From: MVRV01 sp964646755
Lineage (GTDB): Bacteria; Desulfobacterota; Syntrophia; Syntrophales; Smithellaceae
Direction of reading: 5' to 3'
NCBI GenBank assembly: GCA_964646755.1
Contig: CAZYIE010000011.1
Location: forward strand, 1 to 64,000
Length of the DNA: 64,000 nt
Each line of letters starts with the position of its first letter. Positions within the stretch are counted from its first letter, which is position 1. Of the stretch, positions 1-7,379 are shown one piece after another. Both the position numbers and the translations under genes were made by a program. The notes below the pieces were generated by a model. The model saw nothing but the letters and a program-made list of their open reading frames with translations. It did not search any database and was not told where the DNA came from.

Positions 1-649
1 AACTGGCTCCATTACGGCGAAAAACGCTGGCCCGATAGCGGCGGCATTTGACACCCTTATCGCAATCTGAAGAAATAAAAGCATCATGGATATTTTTTGT
101 TAAATCATTTATTCTCTCTTTTTGCGTTCGAATTATTTTAAATTCCTCATTTACTTTTTCTGATGAAAAATTAGAACCACCATTTGATTCTATTAAAACA
201 GAAATAGGCTGCAATTCTTTGAGTTTTAATTCTTGCTTATCTAAATCCTCTTTTGGTATTACTTCATATTCATTCCACATTGCTATGAATCGGTTCGATT
301 GTAGTTTTAAAGTTATTTCCTGTTTTTGTTTGATGTATTTTTCGTTTTTCGGATCTTTACTTATGGCCAAGTTGACAGATTCTAGTGCTTCTTGATAATT
401 ATCTTGTGAATATAATTTTCTTGCAGATGTGAATTCTTTATAACCTGGGCAATCTGAAAATAAGCAAATAAATGTATCAGAATCCAAATCTTTAATTGCT
501 GAAGTGGCAGAAGTGGTAATATCTTCAACTGCTGAAGTAGTAGAAGTTGTAATTTCTTTAACGGTTGCGCAGGCAGAAATGGCACACAAAAATGTTACAA
601 GAAATATTGTTCTAATGAGACTAATTAGATTAAATGATGATAGTTTCAT
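1..649 (-). CDS. Putative lipoprotein, C-terminus beyond the window edge
   Basis: An open frame starts at 649 and stays open to base 1 (216 codons seen), so the gene is partial. A ribosome-binding site (AAGGAGA) lies about 10 bases before the ATG. The N-terminus is a short basic stretch, a hydrophobic segment and the lipobox ISAC, so signal peptidase II processing and lipid anchoring are likely. After the cysteine comes a two-fold internal repeat (TTSTTSAVEDI then TTSATSAIKDL), then a stretch resembling a single TPR-like helix pair (residues about 75-110: SARKLYSQDNYQEALESVNL). The rest is Lys/Glu-rich. I do not recognise the family. The DNA is more AT-rich than the ilv operon to the right. 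A 67-codon minus-strand frame (382-585) and a 115-codon plus-strand frame (48-395) inside it are out-of-frame shadows. Confidence 0.72.
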   Translation of the reverse strand, partial: MKLSSFNLISLIRTIFLVTFLCAISACATVKEITTSTTSAVEDITTSATSAIKDLDSDTFICLFSDCPGYKEFTSARKLYSQDNYQEALESVNLAISKDPKNEKYIKQKQEITLKLQSNRFIAMWNEYEVIPKEDLDKQELKLKELQPISVLIESNGGSNFSSEKVNEEFKIIRTQKERINDLTKNIHDAFISSDCDKGVKCRRYRASVFRRNGAS

Positions 650-1099
650 GTGCAAACGATCTCCTTGATAACATTTCCGTTCTGCTTGCTTTTTTTGTGG
701 TAGCTTTTCGGGGTGTTAAAATACTAGGGAAATTTTACTCTGCCATACTAAAACTCTATCATCGTCTAAGAAACATATCTCCTTTATAACGATAAACAAG
801 CGGTGGGAAATGTCAATAGTATATTTTATGTTAAACAATGGGGGGATAAATTACCTATTGCTCAAGATTGCCAAGATATTATTGAAGATTTCCCTTTTTG
901 TTTCTCAGGCCAAATTGATCTCTGAAATTTTTTCTGCAAACATTATTCCTTCCAGCGCCCCAAAACTGTAAAGTTAATACTTTTTTCGGCCATTAAATGC
1001 TGCTTAACACTTCAAATCAGCAACTTTTTCTGACTTGGCAGGTGTGTGTAGTTCAGGAAGCTATTGTCTCAGCCTGATAAATCTTTCTTTGTATGCCGA
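650..1099. other. Intergenic, no intact gene; one short unassigned frame
   Basis: About 450 bases without a convincing gene. On the plus strand 770-925 is open for 51 codons, with a GTG near 805 as the only plausible start, and ends in FSGQIDL; it has a protein-like composition but no family I recognise, and may be a gene remnant. The 15-base sequence at 1049-1063 recurs at 2373-2387. Confidence 0.4.
1049..1063. repeat. 15-bp direct repeat, copy 1
   Basis: TAGTTCAGGAAGCTA occurs here and identically at 2373-2387. The two copies bracket the toxin remnant, the DUF1232 remnant and the pentapeptide-repeat gene. Copy 2 spans the end of an IS91-like transposase remnant. A chance 15-mer match so close together is unlikely, so this may be a recombination or insertion scar. 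Confidence 0.5.
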
Positions 1100-1198
1100 T
1101 CATCTCCATTCGATCGTCTTAATCCATACAATCTCTTGAGCATCGTCAATCTCGTAAAGGATACGCAGATCGCCGCAATCAAGGTAACGGTAGATCAT
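1100..1198 (-). pseudogene. Remnant of a RelE/ParE-family toxin (C-terminal part)
   Basis: A 32-codon frame from an ATG at 1198 to a TGA at 1100 encodes a peptide whose core CGDLRILYEIDD followed by EIVWIKTIEWR fits the C-terminal strand region of RelE/ParE/YoeB-type ribonuclease toxins (pattern GD-R-I-YEID...IV-I). The usual N-terminal half (about 50 residues) is absent: an in-frame TAA lies seven codons beyond the ATG-proximal CTA TTA TTT codons, and no antitoxin gene is adjacent. It is best read as a broken toxin gene. The match is by motif only. Confidence 0.55.
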
Positions 1199-1244
1199 AA
1201 ATAATAGGGCGCTGACCCTAATTACTTTTACTTAATTACTCTAA

Positions 1245-1394
1245 TTACTCAAGGATTACCGGGTCGGCATTTATCGGAAGATCCCGTGGTGGGTCATTGC
1301 AGCGGTTGTATTTACGCTTCAGTATATTCTCAGTCCCATTGATCTGATCCCTGATTTTATCCCCGTCATAGGCTTGGTGGATGATGCATATTGA
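1245..1394 (+). pseudogene. Remnant of a DUF1232 (YkvA-like) membrane protein
   Basis: The frame 1245-1394 encodes YRKIPWWVIAAVVF followed by YILSPIDLIPDFIPVIG and LVDDAY-stop. The SPIDLIPDFIPVIG core is the hallmark of the small DUF1232 membrane domain. There is no ATG, GTG or TTG in frame before the core, and a TAA precedes the frame at 1242, so the N-terminus is lost. It points away from the toxin remnant. Confidence 0.6.
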
Positions 1395-1407
1395 ATTGAA
1401 CGCCTTA

Positions 1408-1920
1408 TTATTTATTGCATACCCCTATAGATCCTTCTTTGCAGACGCCGCCATTTATCCATGAAGCACCGCTCAGGTCGGCACCGGTCAGGTTCGCACC
1501 ATCTATGGTCGCCCACTGCATCTTTGCCCCCCGGAGGTTTGCGCCTTGCAGGCTCGCACTGTTCAGGATAGCCCTTATCATGATGGCCCCGCTCAGGTTT
1601 GCACCGCTCATGTTCGCTCCGTACAGACCCGCATTACCCAGGTCAGCGCCGGTCAGATCCGCGTTAACCAGGTTTGCATGGGCGAGGTACGCATCGTAGA
1701 GATTGGCCTTCCTCAGGTTTGCGTTGTACAGAACCGCATAGTTCAGGTTATATCCGCTGAGCCACGCCTCGCTCAGGTCGCAACCAGGGCACTCGTGAGC
1801 CACGGTAGCCTCCAATTTCTTCAAGTCAACCGGATTGAACCCATACCCATCACCACCCAGCATAAGCACGCAAAACATAGTCGCCACCGGCACTAGCGCT
1901 GTAAAAGTCATTTTCTTCAT
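1408..1920 (-). CDS. Secreted pentapeptide-repeat protein (170 aa)
   Basis: A Sec signal peptide (about residues 1-28, ending GYGF) is followed by DLKKLEAT and a CPGCDL pair of cysteines. About 17 pentapeptide units of the A(D/N)LXX type follow (residues about 50-155: ANLRKANLYDAYLAHANL and so on), predicting a right-handed quadrilateral beta-helix. The C-terminal cap carries two more cysteines (CKEGSIGVC). A close relative with the same order of parts lies at 24752-25123. The start is fixed by AGGAGGT nine bases before the ATG. The promoter at 1980-2009 serves it. Periplasmic or extracellular location is inferred; function is unknown. It is not an obvious gyrase-protecting Qnr type, because those are cytoplasmic. 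Confidence 0.85.
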   Translation of the reverse strand: MKKMTFTALVPVATMFCVLMLGGDGYGFNPVDLKKLEATVAHECPGCDLSEAWLSGYNLNYAVLYNANLRKANLYDAYLAHANLVNADLTGADLGNAGLYGANMSGANLSGAIMIRAILNSASLQGANLRGAKMQWATIDGANLTGADLSGASWINGGVCKEGSIGVCNK

Positions 1921-1979
1921 TATCCCTACCTCCTTATATTATTGAATTAATTGATAAGGTATTGCTTTTCGACGGTCGG

Positions 1980-2009
1980 AGTATAAGACAGGGCAAGCTT
2001 GTAAATCAA
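1980..2009 (-). promoter_or_regulatory. Sigma-70-type promoter of the pentapeptide-repeat gene
   Basis: Minus strand: -35 TTGATT (2009-2004), 18-base spacer, -10 TATACT (1985-1980). Downstream, CTTATCAA (1958-1951) sits exactly 21 bases past the -10, as it does at two other promoters (2233-2261 and 3029-3057). Confidence 0.7.
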
Positions 2010-2232
2010 GGGTGGAAAAGGCGACAAAAGAGGGGAATACGCAGCTGAGCCGAAAATTGCGGGAATGATATGGGGAGACGACTCGTTCCTTGGGAAATTA
2101 TGGCAGACGATCCGCTTGCTGATCGTTTTTTCCGTCGTGATGGCCATTTTTAGCACAATTCAGGCAGACCTCTGTTTCACGCCTTTTTTTGCGATGTTTT
2201 TATTTGATAAGACCTTGCTTTCATTGGAAGGG

Positions 2233-2261
2233 AGTATAGGGAAGCCGTGCTTGTGTGTCAA
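2233..2261 (-). promoter_or_regulatory. Orphan sigma-70-type promoter of the same family
   Basis: Minus strand: perfect -35 TTGACA (2261-2256), 17-base spacer, perfect match to the local -10 TATACT (2238-2233). CTTATCAA follows at 2211-2204, 21 bases downstream, as at 1980 and 3029. No gene with a ribosome site follows before the next promoter, so it either drives a small RNA or survives from a lost gene. Confidence 0.6.
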
Positions 2262-2272
2262 ATAAATATTAG

Positions 2273-2287
2273 CCACAAAGTTTGTGG
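2273..2287. promoter_or_regulatory. 15-bp perfect palindrome, possible operator
   Basis: CCACAAAGTTTGTGG is symmetric around the central G and lies 12 bases upstream of the orphan -35 box. Its position suits an operator, but only one copy is seen here. Confidence 0.35.
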
Positions 2288-2371
2288 TGTGATGCCGATG
2301 TTTGTCGTTGGGCGTGAATTGTATTTATTACGGATTGAAGTCCAGAATATTCTTCGATCTTGACGATTTAT

Positions 2372-2490
2372 TTAGTTCAGGAAGCTACACATGCTGTCGC
2401 CATAATCAGGATAGTGCTGAATCACCTGCTCGATATAAGGCCGCCAGAATCCGTATTGCCGGGAGAAATATTCTTCATAAATCCCGATAA
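2372..2490 (-). pseudogene. Remnant of an IS91-family transposase N-terminus
   Basis: The minus frame ending at a TAA at 2372-2374 reads GIYEEYFSRQYGFWRPYIEQ then VIQHYPDYGD before losing similarity. The YE-F-RQYG(F/Y)WRP motif followed by a YL(D/E)CGDL-like segment is characteristic of the zinc-binding N-terminus of IS91-type transposases. The cysteines of that domain and the catalytic part are missing, so this is a short relic. Its end coincides with the second copy of the 15-bp repeat. Confidence 0.6.
2373..2387. repeat. 15-bp direct repeat, copy 2
   Basis: Identical to 1049-1063 (TAGTTCAGGAAGCTA). It overlaps the broken 3' end of the IS91-like remnant. Confidence 0.5.
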
Positions 2491-2514
2491 AGGTTTGCTT
2501 ACTCGTTCCCTGTC

Positions 2515-2949
2515 TTAATAACCATTCAATATGACGGTATTACCGGATAATGAAACATCGATGGTCATACTTTTTGTGGTTGTCAGAAAGAAATTTTTCG
2601 TTGGTCTTCTTCCATCATTCCAATATTTTTCAGCACAGCCTATCCAGATGCTGGCAAAACTGGGGGGAGGGAACAGGACGTTGCGCGCCGGGTTATACTC
2701 AACAGTAATCTTATATGATTGCCCGGGCAGAATGTTTAGATCCTGTCTTGTTGTATTCCCCATCGGTGCGTACCCGCCGCCGCTAACCGAGCGCAATTCG
2801 GCGAATACTGAGCTTATTTTGGGATGATTTATATTTTTAAATGTAAAAGTGTATGTTTCCGCATAGGCTGAATCGACGGCCATCTGACTGATCAGAAAGA
2901 AACCAGTTACAACCAAGAATCTCAGAACAAATCGAAAGCACTTTTTCAT
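2515..2949 (-). CDS. Small secreted protein of unknown function (144 aa)
   Basis: It begins MKKCFRFVLRF and has a clear Sec signal peptide ending in SAYA before ETYTFTF. The mature part (about 110 residues) is rich in aromatic residues, Ser and Thr (LRSVSGGGYAPMGN, ITVEYNPARNV, MTIDVSLSGN) and looks like an all-beta domain. I do not recognise the family. An ATG six codons further upstream (2967) lacks a ribosome site. The ATG at 2949 has AAGGGG about 12 bases before it, so it is preferred. Its promoter at 3029-3057 is nearly identical to those of the two pentapeptide-repeat genes, which suggests joint control of a small set of exported proteins. Confidence 0.7.
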   Translation of the reverse strand: MKKCFRFVLRFLVVTGFFLISQMAVDSAYAETYTFTFKNINHPKISSVFAELRSVSGGGYAPMGNTTRQDLNILPGQSYKITVEYNPARNVLFPPPSFASIWIGCAEKYWNDGRRPTKNFFLTTTKSMTIDVSLSGNTVILNGY

Positions 2950-3028
2950 AATCTTTATCCCCTTCATTTATATTGAATTGAGTCGAGTAGACCGGTTTTT
3001 TGATAAGATATTTCTTTTTGTGGGGCGA

Positions 3029-3057
3029 AGTATAAAAAACACCGTATTGTATGTCAA
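3029..3057 (-). promoter_or_regulatory. Sigma-70-type promoter of the small secreted protein
   Basis: Minus strand: -35 TTGACA (3057-3052), 17-base spacer, -10 TATACT (3034-3029). CTTATCAA (3007-3000) lies 21 bases downstream. The context CTTGACATA and TATACTTC also matches the promoter at 25150-25178. Confidence 0.75.
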
Positions 3058-3180
3058 GGAAATCATGGCGCATTGGCCGCGCATTATTGTTTGAAAGGTT
3101 GTATGCTGAAGGTTATGCCATATCCGTGGACTAAAGGAACCTATACAAAAATCTAATTAATGATTTTTAAATGATACGAG

Positions 3181-3210
3181 ATGCCGACCCCGCTGTTGCG
3201 GCGTCGGCAT
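3181..3210 (-). terminator. Stem-loop after the ilv operon
   Basis: ATGCCGAC (3181-3188) pairs with GTCGGCAT (3203-3210), starting 24 bases past the stop of the last ilv-operon gene. There is no clear T run on the minus strand, so it may be a REP-like or mRNA-end-protecting hairpin rather than a strict rho-independent terminator. Confidence 0.45.
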
Positions 3211-3234
3211 GACAATACTCTATTGTTTATAAAT

Positions 3235-4029
3235 CTAGCCTTTTGATCCCAGACGTAAACCGCCGTGAATAAAATATACTTCTCCGGCCAGGGCTTCATT
3301 GCGGTAAAGTTCGCCGACCAGGGACGCCACTTCCGCAGGTTCGATCAGCCGGCCAATGGGGACATCGGATACTATTTTCTCCAAGGCCTTTTGATCCATG
3401 CCTTTAACCATGGCTGTTCCGACATAACCGGGGGCGACGGCCACGCAGCGGATTTTGCCCGCCATGCCGCGACGGAAGAATTCCGCAGTGATGACTTTGG
3501 GCATAACCGACATAGCTGCCTTTGATGACGAATAGTTAATCTGGCCGGCTGTTCCCAGCGAACCTGTAGAAGAAACCAGACAAATTAGGCCTGTGCAATT
3601 GTTGTTGATCATCCGCTCTGCGCATTCACGGATGGTCAGAAATACGCCTGTTATATTGATGTCAATTACGGCTTTAAACTGATCCAAAGACATCTTTTTG
3701 GTCACTTTCCCTGTTGCTTTATCGGGAGAAACCATCATGCCATCTTTAATGATTCCGGCAAAGGGAGCCACCAGATTAATTTTGCCAAATTTGGCAATGG
3801 CCGCATCAGCCATTTTCCCGCAATCATCTTCATTGGTTACATTGCAAACAACTGAGAGAACATCTCCGCCCATGGCTTTTAATTCTTTTTCGGCTCCTTC
3901 TAAAAACTGAGGCGCCACATCCACAATGACAACTTTGCCGCCATTTTTTACCCAGTATCTGGCCAACTCGAGGCCGATACCACCACCACCACCGGTAATA
4001 ACAGCTACAGCATCTTTAATTTCCAACAT
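3235..4029 (-). CDS. Short-chain dehydrogenase/reductase (264 aa)
   Basis: NAD(P)-dependent oxidoreductase of the classical SDR fold. The dinucleotide motif TGGGGGIG is at residues 12-19, an acidic residue (VDV, Asp37) at the end of beta-2 favours NAD, and the catalytic Ser153/154, Tyr166 and Lys170 (YSSSK) are all present. The usual NNAG is replaced by PFAG. It is typical of 3-hydroxyacyl-CoA dehydrogenase or 3-oxoacyl reductase relatives; substrate unknown. It is the last gene of the ilv operon, 31 bases after ilvD, so it is presumably co-transcribed with branched-chain amino-acid synthesis. That is unusual company, and a 2-hydroxy- or 3-hydroxyacid step is possible but unproven. Confidence 0.85.
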   Translation of the reverse strand: MLEIKDAVAVITGGGGGIGLELARYWVKNGGKVVIVDVAPQFLEGAEKELKAMGGDVLSVVCNVTNEDDCGKMADAAIAKFGKINLVAPFAGIIKDGMMVSPDKATGKVTKKMSLDQFKAVIDINITGVFLTIRECAERMINNNCTGLICLVSSTGSLGTAGQINYSSSKAAMSVMPKVITAEFFRRGMAGKIRCVAVAPGYVGTAMVKGMDQKALEKIVSDVPIGRLIEPAEVASLVGELYRNEALAGEVYFIHGGLRLGSKG

Positions 4030-4060
4030 AATGCCAGTCCCTCCTTACTTGGTTGAATGT

Positions 4061-5722
4061 TTAATCTTTAAAAATAGCACCTGTCGATGCGGACGTGACG
4101 AGTCTGGCGTAGCGTGCCAGATAACCACTGGTGATCGAGGTCTTAAAGGGCTTCAAAGCCTTCCTGCGTTTTTCGAGTTCCTTGTCGCTTACTTGCAAAT
4201 TTAGAGTTTTTGCCGGGATATTAATAGCAATGATGTCGCCTTCTTTTACTAAAGCAATCGGTCCACCTTCCGCTGCTTCCGGGGAAATGTGGCCGATGGC
4301 CGCTCCCTGGGTGCCGCCGCTGAAACGGCCGTCGGTCAGCAGAGCAACGGTTTTATCCAGCCCCATGCCGACAATTGCCGACGTTGGTCCGAGCATTTCC
4401 CGCATGCCGGGACCGCCTTTCGGTCCTTCATAGCGGATAACGACAACATCGCCGGCCTTAATTTTGCCGCCTAAAATTGCCGCAATAGCATCGTCTTCAC
4501 AATCAAAGACGCGGGCCCGGCCTTCGTTCATCTGCATGGCGGTGGCCACTGCTGATTGCTTGACAACCGATCCGTCCGGCGCCAGGTTGCCGCGCAAAAC
4601 GGCAATGCCGCCCTGCTGCGAGTAGGCGTTTTTTAAAGTGCGGATGACATCGGTATTTAAAACTCCGGCAGCCTTTAAATTGGCGCCAACAGTTTTGCCT
4701 GAAACGGTAATTGCTTTTTCATCAATCACCCCTAGCGCGCTGATGACCTTCATTACCGCCTGAATGCCTCCGGCGGTGTCCAGGTCTTCTATATGGTGAT
4801 GACCGGCGGGGCTGAGTTTACAGATATTGGGAGTCGTCCCGCTGATTTTGTTAAAGAGGTTCAAATCGAGCTTAATTCCCGCCTCATGAGCAATGGCGGG
4901 AATATGCAGTACCGTATTGGTGGAACAACCGAGCGCCATATCGACGGCGATGGCGTTTTTAAAAGCAGCCAGTGTGGCAATGTCGCGCGGTTTAATGTTC
5001 TTTTTGCATAAGTCCATGATCTTCATCCCGGCGTATTTCGCCAGCCGATGCCGGGCAGCCAGTACCGCCGGAATTGTTCCGTGGCCAGGCAGACCAAGTC
5101 CCAAAGCTTCGGTAACACAATTCATCGAATTGGCGGTGTACATGCCGGAGCAGGAACCGCAGCCCGGGCAGGCGCAATCTTCCAGTTGCTTTAAAGCAGA
5201 GGCAGTCATTTTTTTTGCTTTGACCGCGCCGACACCTTCAAAAACGCTAATGAGATCAACAGGCTTCCCCTGAATTTTTCCGGCGAGCATCGGTCCGCCG
5301 CTGATAAAAATGGAAGGGATATTGAGGCGCAGGGCAGCCATGAGCATACCCGGCACTATTTTATCGCAATTGGGGATAAAAACCAGCGCGTCAAAAGGAT
5401 GAGCTGAGGCCATGATTTCAATGGAATCGGCGATCAATTCACGACTGGCAAGCGAATATTTCATGCCGGCATGACCCATCGCGATGCCGTCACAGACGCC
5501 GATAACCGGAAATTCTACCGGTGTACCACCGGACATGCGAATTCCCGCTTTCACATCCTGGGTAATTAAGTCCAGATGGATGTGTCCGGGAATAATTTCA
5601 TTGGCGGAATTAACAACGCCGATTAACGGACGAGCAATTTCTTCATCGGTATAACCCATGGCCTTAAAGAGCGAACGATGCGGCGCCCTTTCCAGCCCTT
5701 TCTTCATAAGATCGCTGCGCAT
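4061..5722 (-). CDS. ilvD: Dihydroxy-acid dehydratase IlvD
   Basis: Dehydrates 2,3-dihydroxy-isovalerate and 2,3-dihydroxy-3-methylvalerate to the 2-keto acids, the third common step of valine, leucine and isoleucine synthesis. At 553 residues it has standard bacterial length. Iron-sulfur cysteines are visible in NCDKIVPGML and in the CACPGCGSCSGMYTANSMNC stretch. The C-terminal TDGRFSGGT and GHISPEAAEGG motifs are intact. It sits 33 bases downstream of ilvC and 31 upstream of the SDR gene, so it is part of the attenuated ilv operon. Cytoplasmic. Confidence 0.97.
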   Translation of the reverse strand: MRSDLMKKGLERAPHRSLFKAMGYTDEEIARPLIGVVNSANEIIPGHIHLDLITQDVKAGIRMSGGTPVEFPVIGVCDGIAMGHAGMKYSLASRELIADSIEIMASAHPFDALVFIPNCDKIVPGMLMAALRLNIPSIFISGGPMLAGKIQGKPVDLISVFEGVGAVKAKKMTASALKQLEDCACPGCGSCSGMYTANSMNCVTEALGLGLPGHGTIPAVLAARHRLAKYAGMKIMDLCKKNIKPRDIATLAAFKNAIAVDMALGCSTNTVLHIPAIAHEAGIKLDLNLFNKISGTTPNICKLSPAGHHHIEDLDTAGGIQAVMKVISALGVIDEKAITVSGKTVGANLKAAGVLNTDVIRTLKNAYSQQGGIAVLRGNLAPDGSVVKQSAVATAMQMNEGRARVFDCEDDAIAAILGGKIKAGDVVVIRYEGPKGGPGMREMLGPTSAIVGMGLDKTVALLTDGRFSGGTQGAAIGHISPEAAEGGPIALVKEGDIIAINIPAKTLNLQVSDKELEKRRKALKPFKTSITSGYLARYARLVTSASTGAIFKD

Positions 5723-5755
5723 TATATTTTCTCCCTTAATATTTTTACGGAGCCG

Positions 5756-6814
5756 TTATTGCTTCTTTCTTTTTTCCGGTCTCAGTGCGCGCACCGCTGC
5801 CCCTGCCTGCCACATTTCGGATTCCCGCATTTCTTTGAGCTCGGCATCCAGTTTTACTTTATAGTCAGGAGCGCTGTTCACTCTCAGGACGATTTCCGTT
5901 TCCTTGCCTGTGGCTACAGCGCTGTAGAGTTCGGCAAAGACTGGTTCCACGGCCTTGCGGAATTTATGTCGCCAGTCCAGAGCGCCTCTTTGAGCCGTCG
6001 TTGAGCAATTGGCGTACATCCAATCCATACCGTTTTCGCCTACTAACCGGATGAGGCTTTGCGTCAGTTCCTCGACGGTTTCGTTGAAAGCTTCACTGGG
6101 AGTGTGTCCGTGTTTGCGTAATTCATTGTATTGCGCCTCCATCATACCGGCCAGAGCGCCCATGAGAACACCGCGTTCACCGGTCAAGTCGCTGTAAACT
6201 TCCATCTGGAAGGTGGTCGGGAAAAGGAATCCGGAGCCAATGGCAATACCCAGAGCTAGTGTTCTTTCCATGGCGCGGCCGGTAGCATCCTGATGCACGG
6301 CGATGCTCGAATTAATGCCGCTGCCATCTACGAAATTCCGGCGTACACTGGTGCCCGACCCTTTGGGCGCAACCATGATTACGTCCACAAAATCAGGAGG
6401 GATAACACCGGTCTGTTCTTTATAGACAATGGAGAAGCCGTGGGAGAAATAAAGGGCATCACCTTTTTTCAAATTGGCCTTAACCTTGGGCCAGAGCATC
6501 ATCTGGGCGGCATCGGAAACCAGATATTGAATGATAGTGCCGCGCTTGACTGCTTCTTCTATCGGGAAAAGAGTTTTTCCGGGGATCCAGCCGTCGGCGA
6601 TCGCTTTATCCCAGTATGGTTTATCTTCCTCGGCTTGGCCGATGATGACATTGATACCATTGTCTTTCATATTAAAGGCTTGCGCAGGGCCTTGAACGCC
6701 ATAGCCAATTATCGCAATAACTTCATTTTTTAAGACGTCCTGAGCTTTTTTAATAGAAAACTCATCTGCTGTAATAACATCTTCTAAAGTACCACCAAAA
6801 TTTATTTGTGCCAT
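5756..6814 (-). CDS. ilvC: Ketol-acid reductoisomerase IlvC
   Basis: Converts acetolactate or acetohydroxybutyrate to the dihydroxy acid with NAD(P)H and Mg. The length (352) is of the short class I type. The nucleotide-binding loop reads GYGVQG (residues 37-42) followed by PAQAFN, rather than the commoner GYGSQGHA. Metal-binding acidic residues are in the DLTGERGVLMG and ETVEELTQSL helices. The tail is long and Lys/Arg-rich (RPEKRKKQ). The gene lies 51 bases after ilvN and 33 before ilvD. Confidence 0.96.
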   Translation of the reverse strand: MAQINFGGTLEDVITADEFSIKKAQDVLKNEVIAIIGYGVQGPAQAFNMKDNGINVIIGQAEEDKPYWDKAIADGWIPGKTLFPIEEAVKRGTIIQYLVSDAAQMMLWPKVKANLKKGDALYFSHGFSIVYKEQTGVIPPDFVDVIMVAPKGSGTSVRRNFVDGSGINSSIAVHQDATGRAMERTLALGIAIGSGFLFPTTFQMEVYSDLTGERGVLMGALAGMMEAQYNELRKHGHTPSEAFNETVEELTQSLIRLVGENGMDWMYANCSTTAQRGALDWRHKFRKAVEPVFAELYSAVATGKETEIVLRVNSAPDYKVKLDAELKEMRESEMWQAGAAVRALRPEKRKKQ

Positions 6815-6865
6815 AAAACCCCCTTTAATTGTGAATAAAATTGATCAGTGCTGATCATGCTAATG

Positions 6866-7351
6866 TTAATTATCTAATGCCAATGCTACAATACCGGTTC
6901 GAGTAATATCGGCAATACCCAGCGGCTCCAGCCGGGCTAAGGCAAAGTCAATTTGCGGTTTATCGCCGGTTATTTCTAAAACCATATAATTATCGGCGGA
7001 CACTATTACTTTCCATTTATATGTGTCAATAGCTTTTTCGATTTTTCCCTTGGAGTCTGCTTTCAAGGTTAGCTTGACAAGAATCAGTTCACGGTGAATC
7101 GCCTCTACATTGGTTAAATCATCTACCGCAATGACGTCGACAATTTTGCGCAGCTGATTTTCAATCTTAGTGATAGTGGCCTGATTGCCAACGGATGTCA
7201 TAACTATTTTGGATATTTCATAGGAAGTAGTGGTATTAACAGACAGGCTTTCGATGTTATATCCTTTCCCCCCTAAAGCTCCGGCGATTCTGGCCAGCAC
7301 ATCCGGCTTGTTGTGGACTAATATTGAAATTATATGCTCTTTTGTTTCCAT
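6866..7351 (-). CDS. ilvN: Acetolactate synthase regulatory subunit IlvN
   Basis: Small subunit (161 aa) that confers valine feedback control on the catalytic subunit. The N-terminal ACT domain carries the standard HIISILVHNKPDVLARIAG and GYNIESLSV motifs, and the second ACT-like half contains VDVIAVDDLT and ITGDKPQID. The full-length two-domain arrangement matches IlvH/IlvN of most bacteria. It is located 28 bases downstream of ilvB in the same operon. Confidence 0.96.
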   Translation of the reverse strand: METKEHIISILVHNKPDVLARIAGALGGKGYNIESLSVNTTTSYEISKIVMTSVGNQATITKIENQLRKIVDVIAVDDLTNVEAIHRELILVKLTLKADSKGKIEKAIDTYKWKVIVSADNYMVLEITGDKPQIDFALARLEPLGIADITRTGIVALALDN

Positions 7352-7379
7352 TTTTCTGTATCCTTTCTCTGTGTAAGAG

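Larger units (their letters stand above)
2010..2371. other. Intergenic, orphan promoter, no recognisable gene
   Basis: No supported coding sequence. Two weak open frames overlap here (minus 1947-2156 and plus 2065-2265), but the first runs through the promoter at 1980-2009 and neither has a family or a good ribosome site. The stretch contains an orphan promoter pointing left (2233-2261) and a perfect 15-bp palindrome (2273-2287). It may be what remains of another small secreted-protein gene. Confidence 0.4.

Noticed and set aside
1415..1896. Plus-strand frames over the pentapeptide-repeat gene, rich in repeated RFAP-like or QVC-like units.
   Set aside because: They are the complement of the pentapeptide repeats; the repeat-like look is a by-product.
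2065..2265. Plus-strand 66-codon frame with a hydrophobic middle.
   Set aside because: It has no ribosome site or family, and its 3' end overlaps the minus-strand promoter at 2233-2261.
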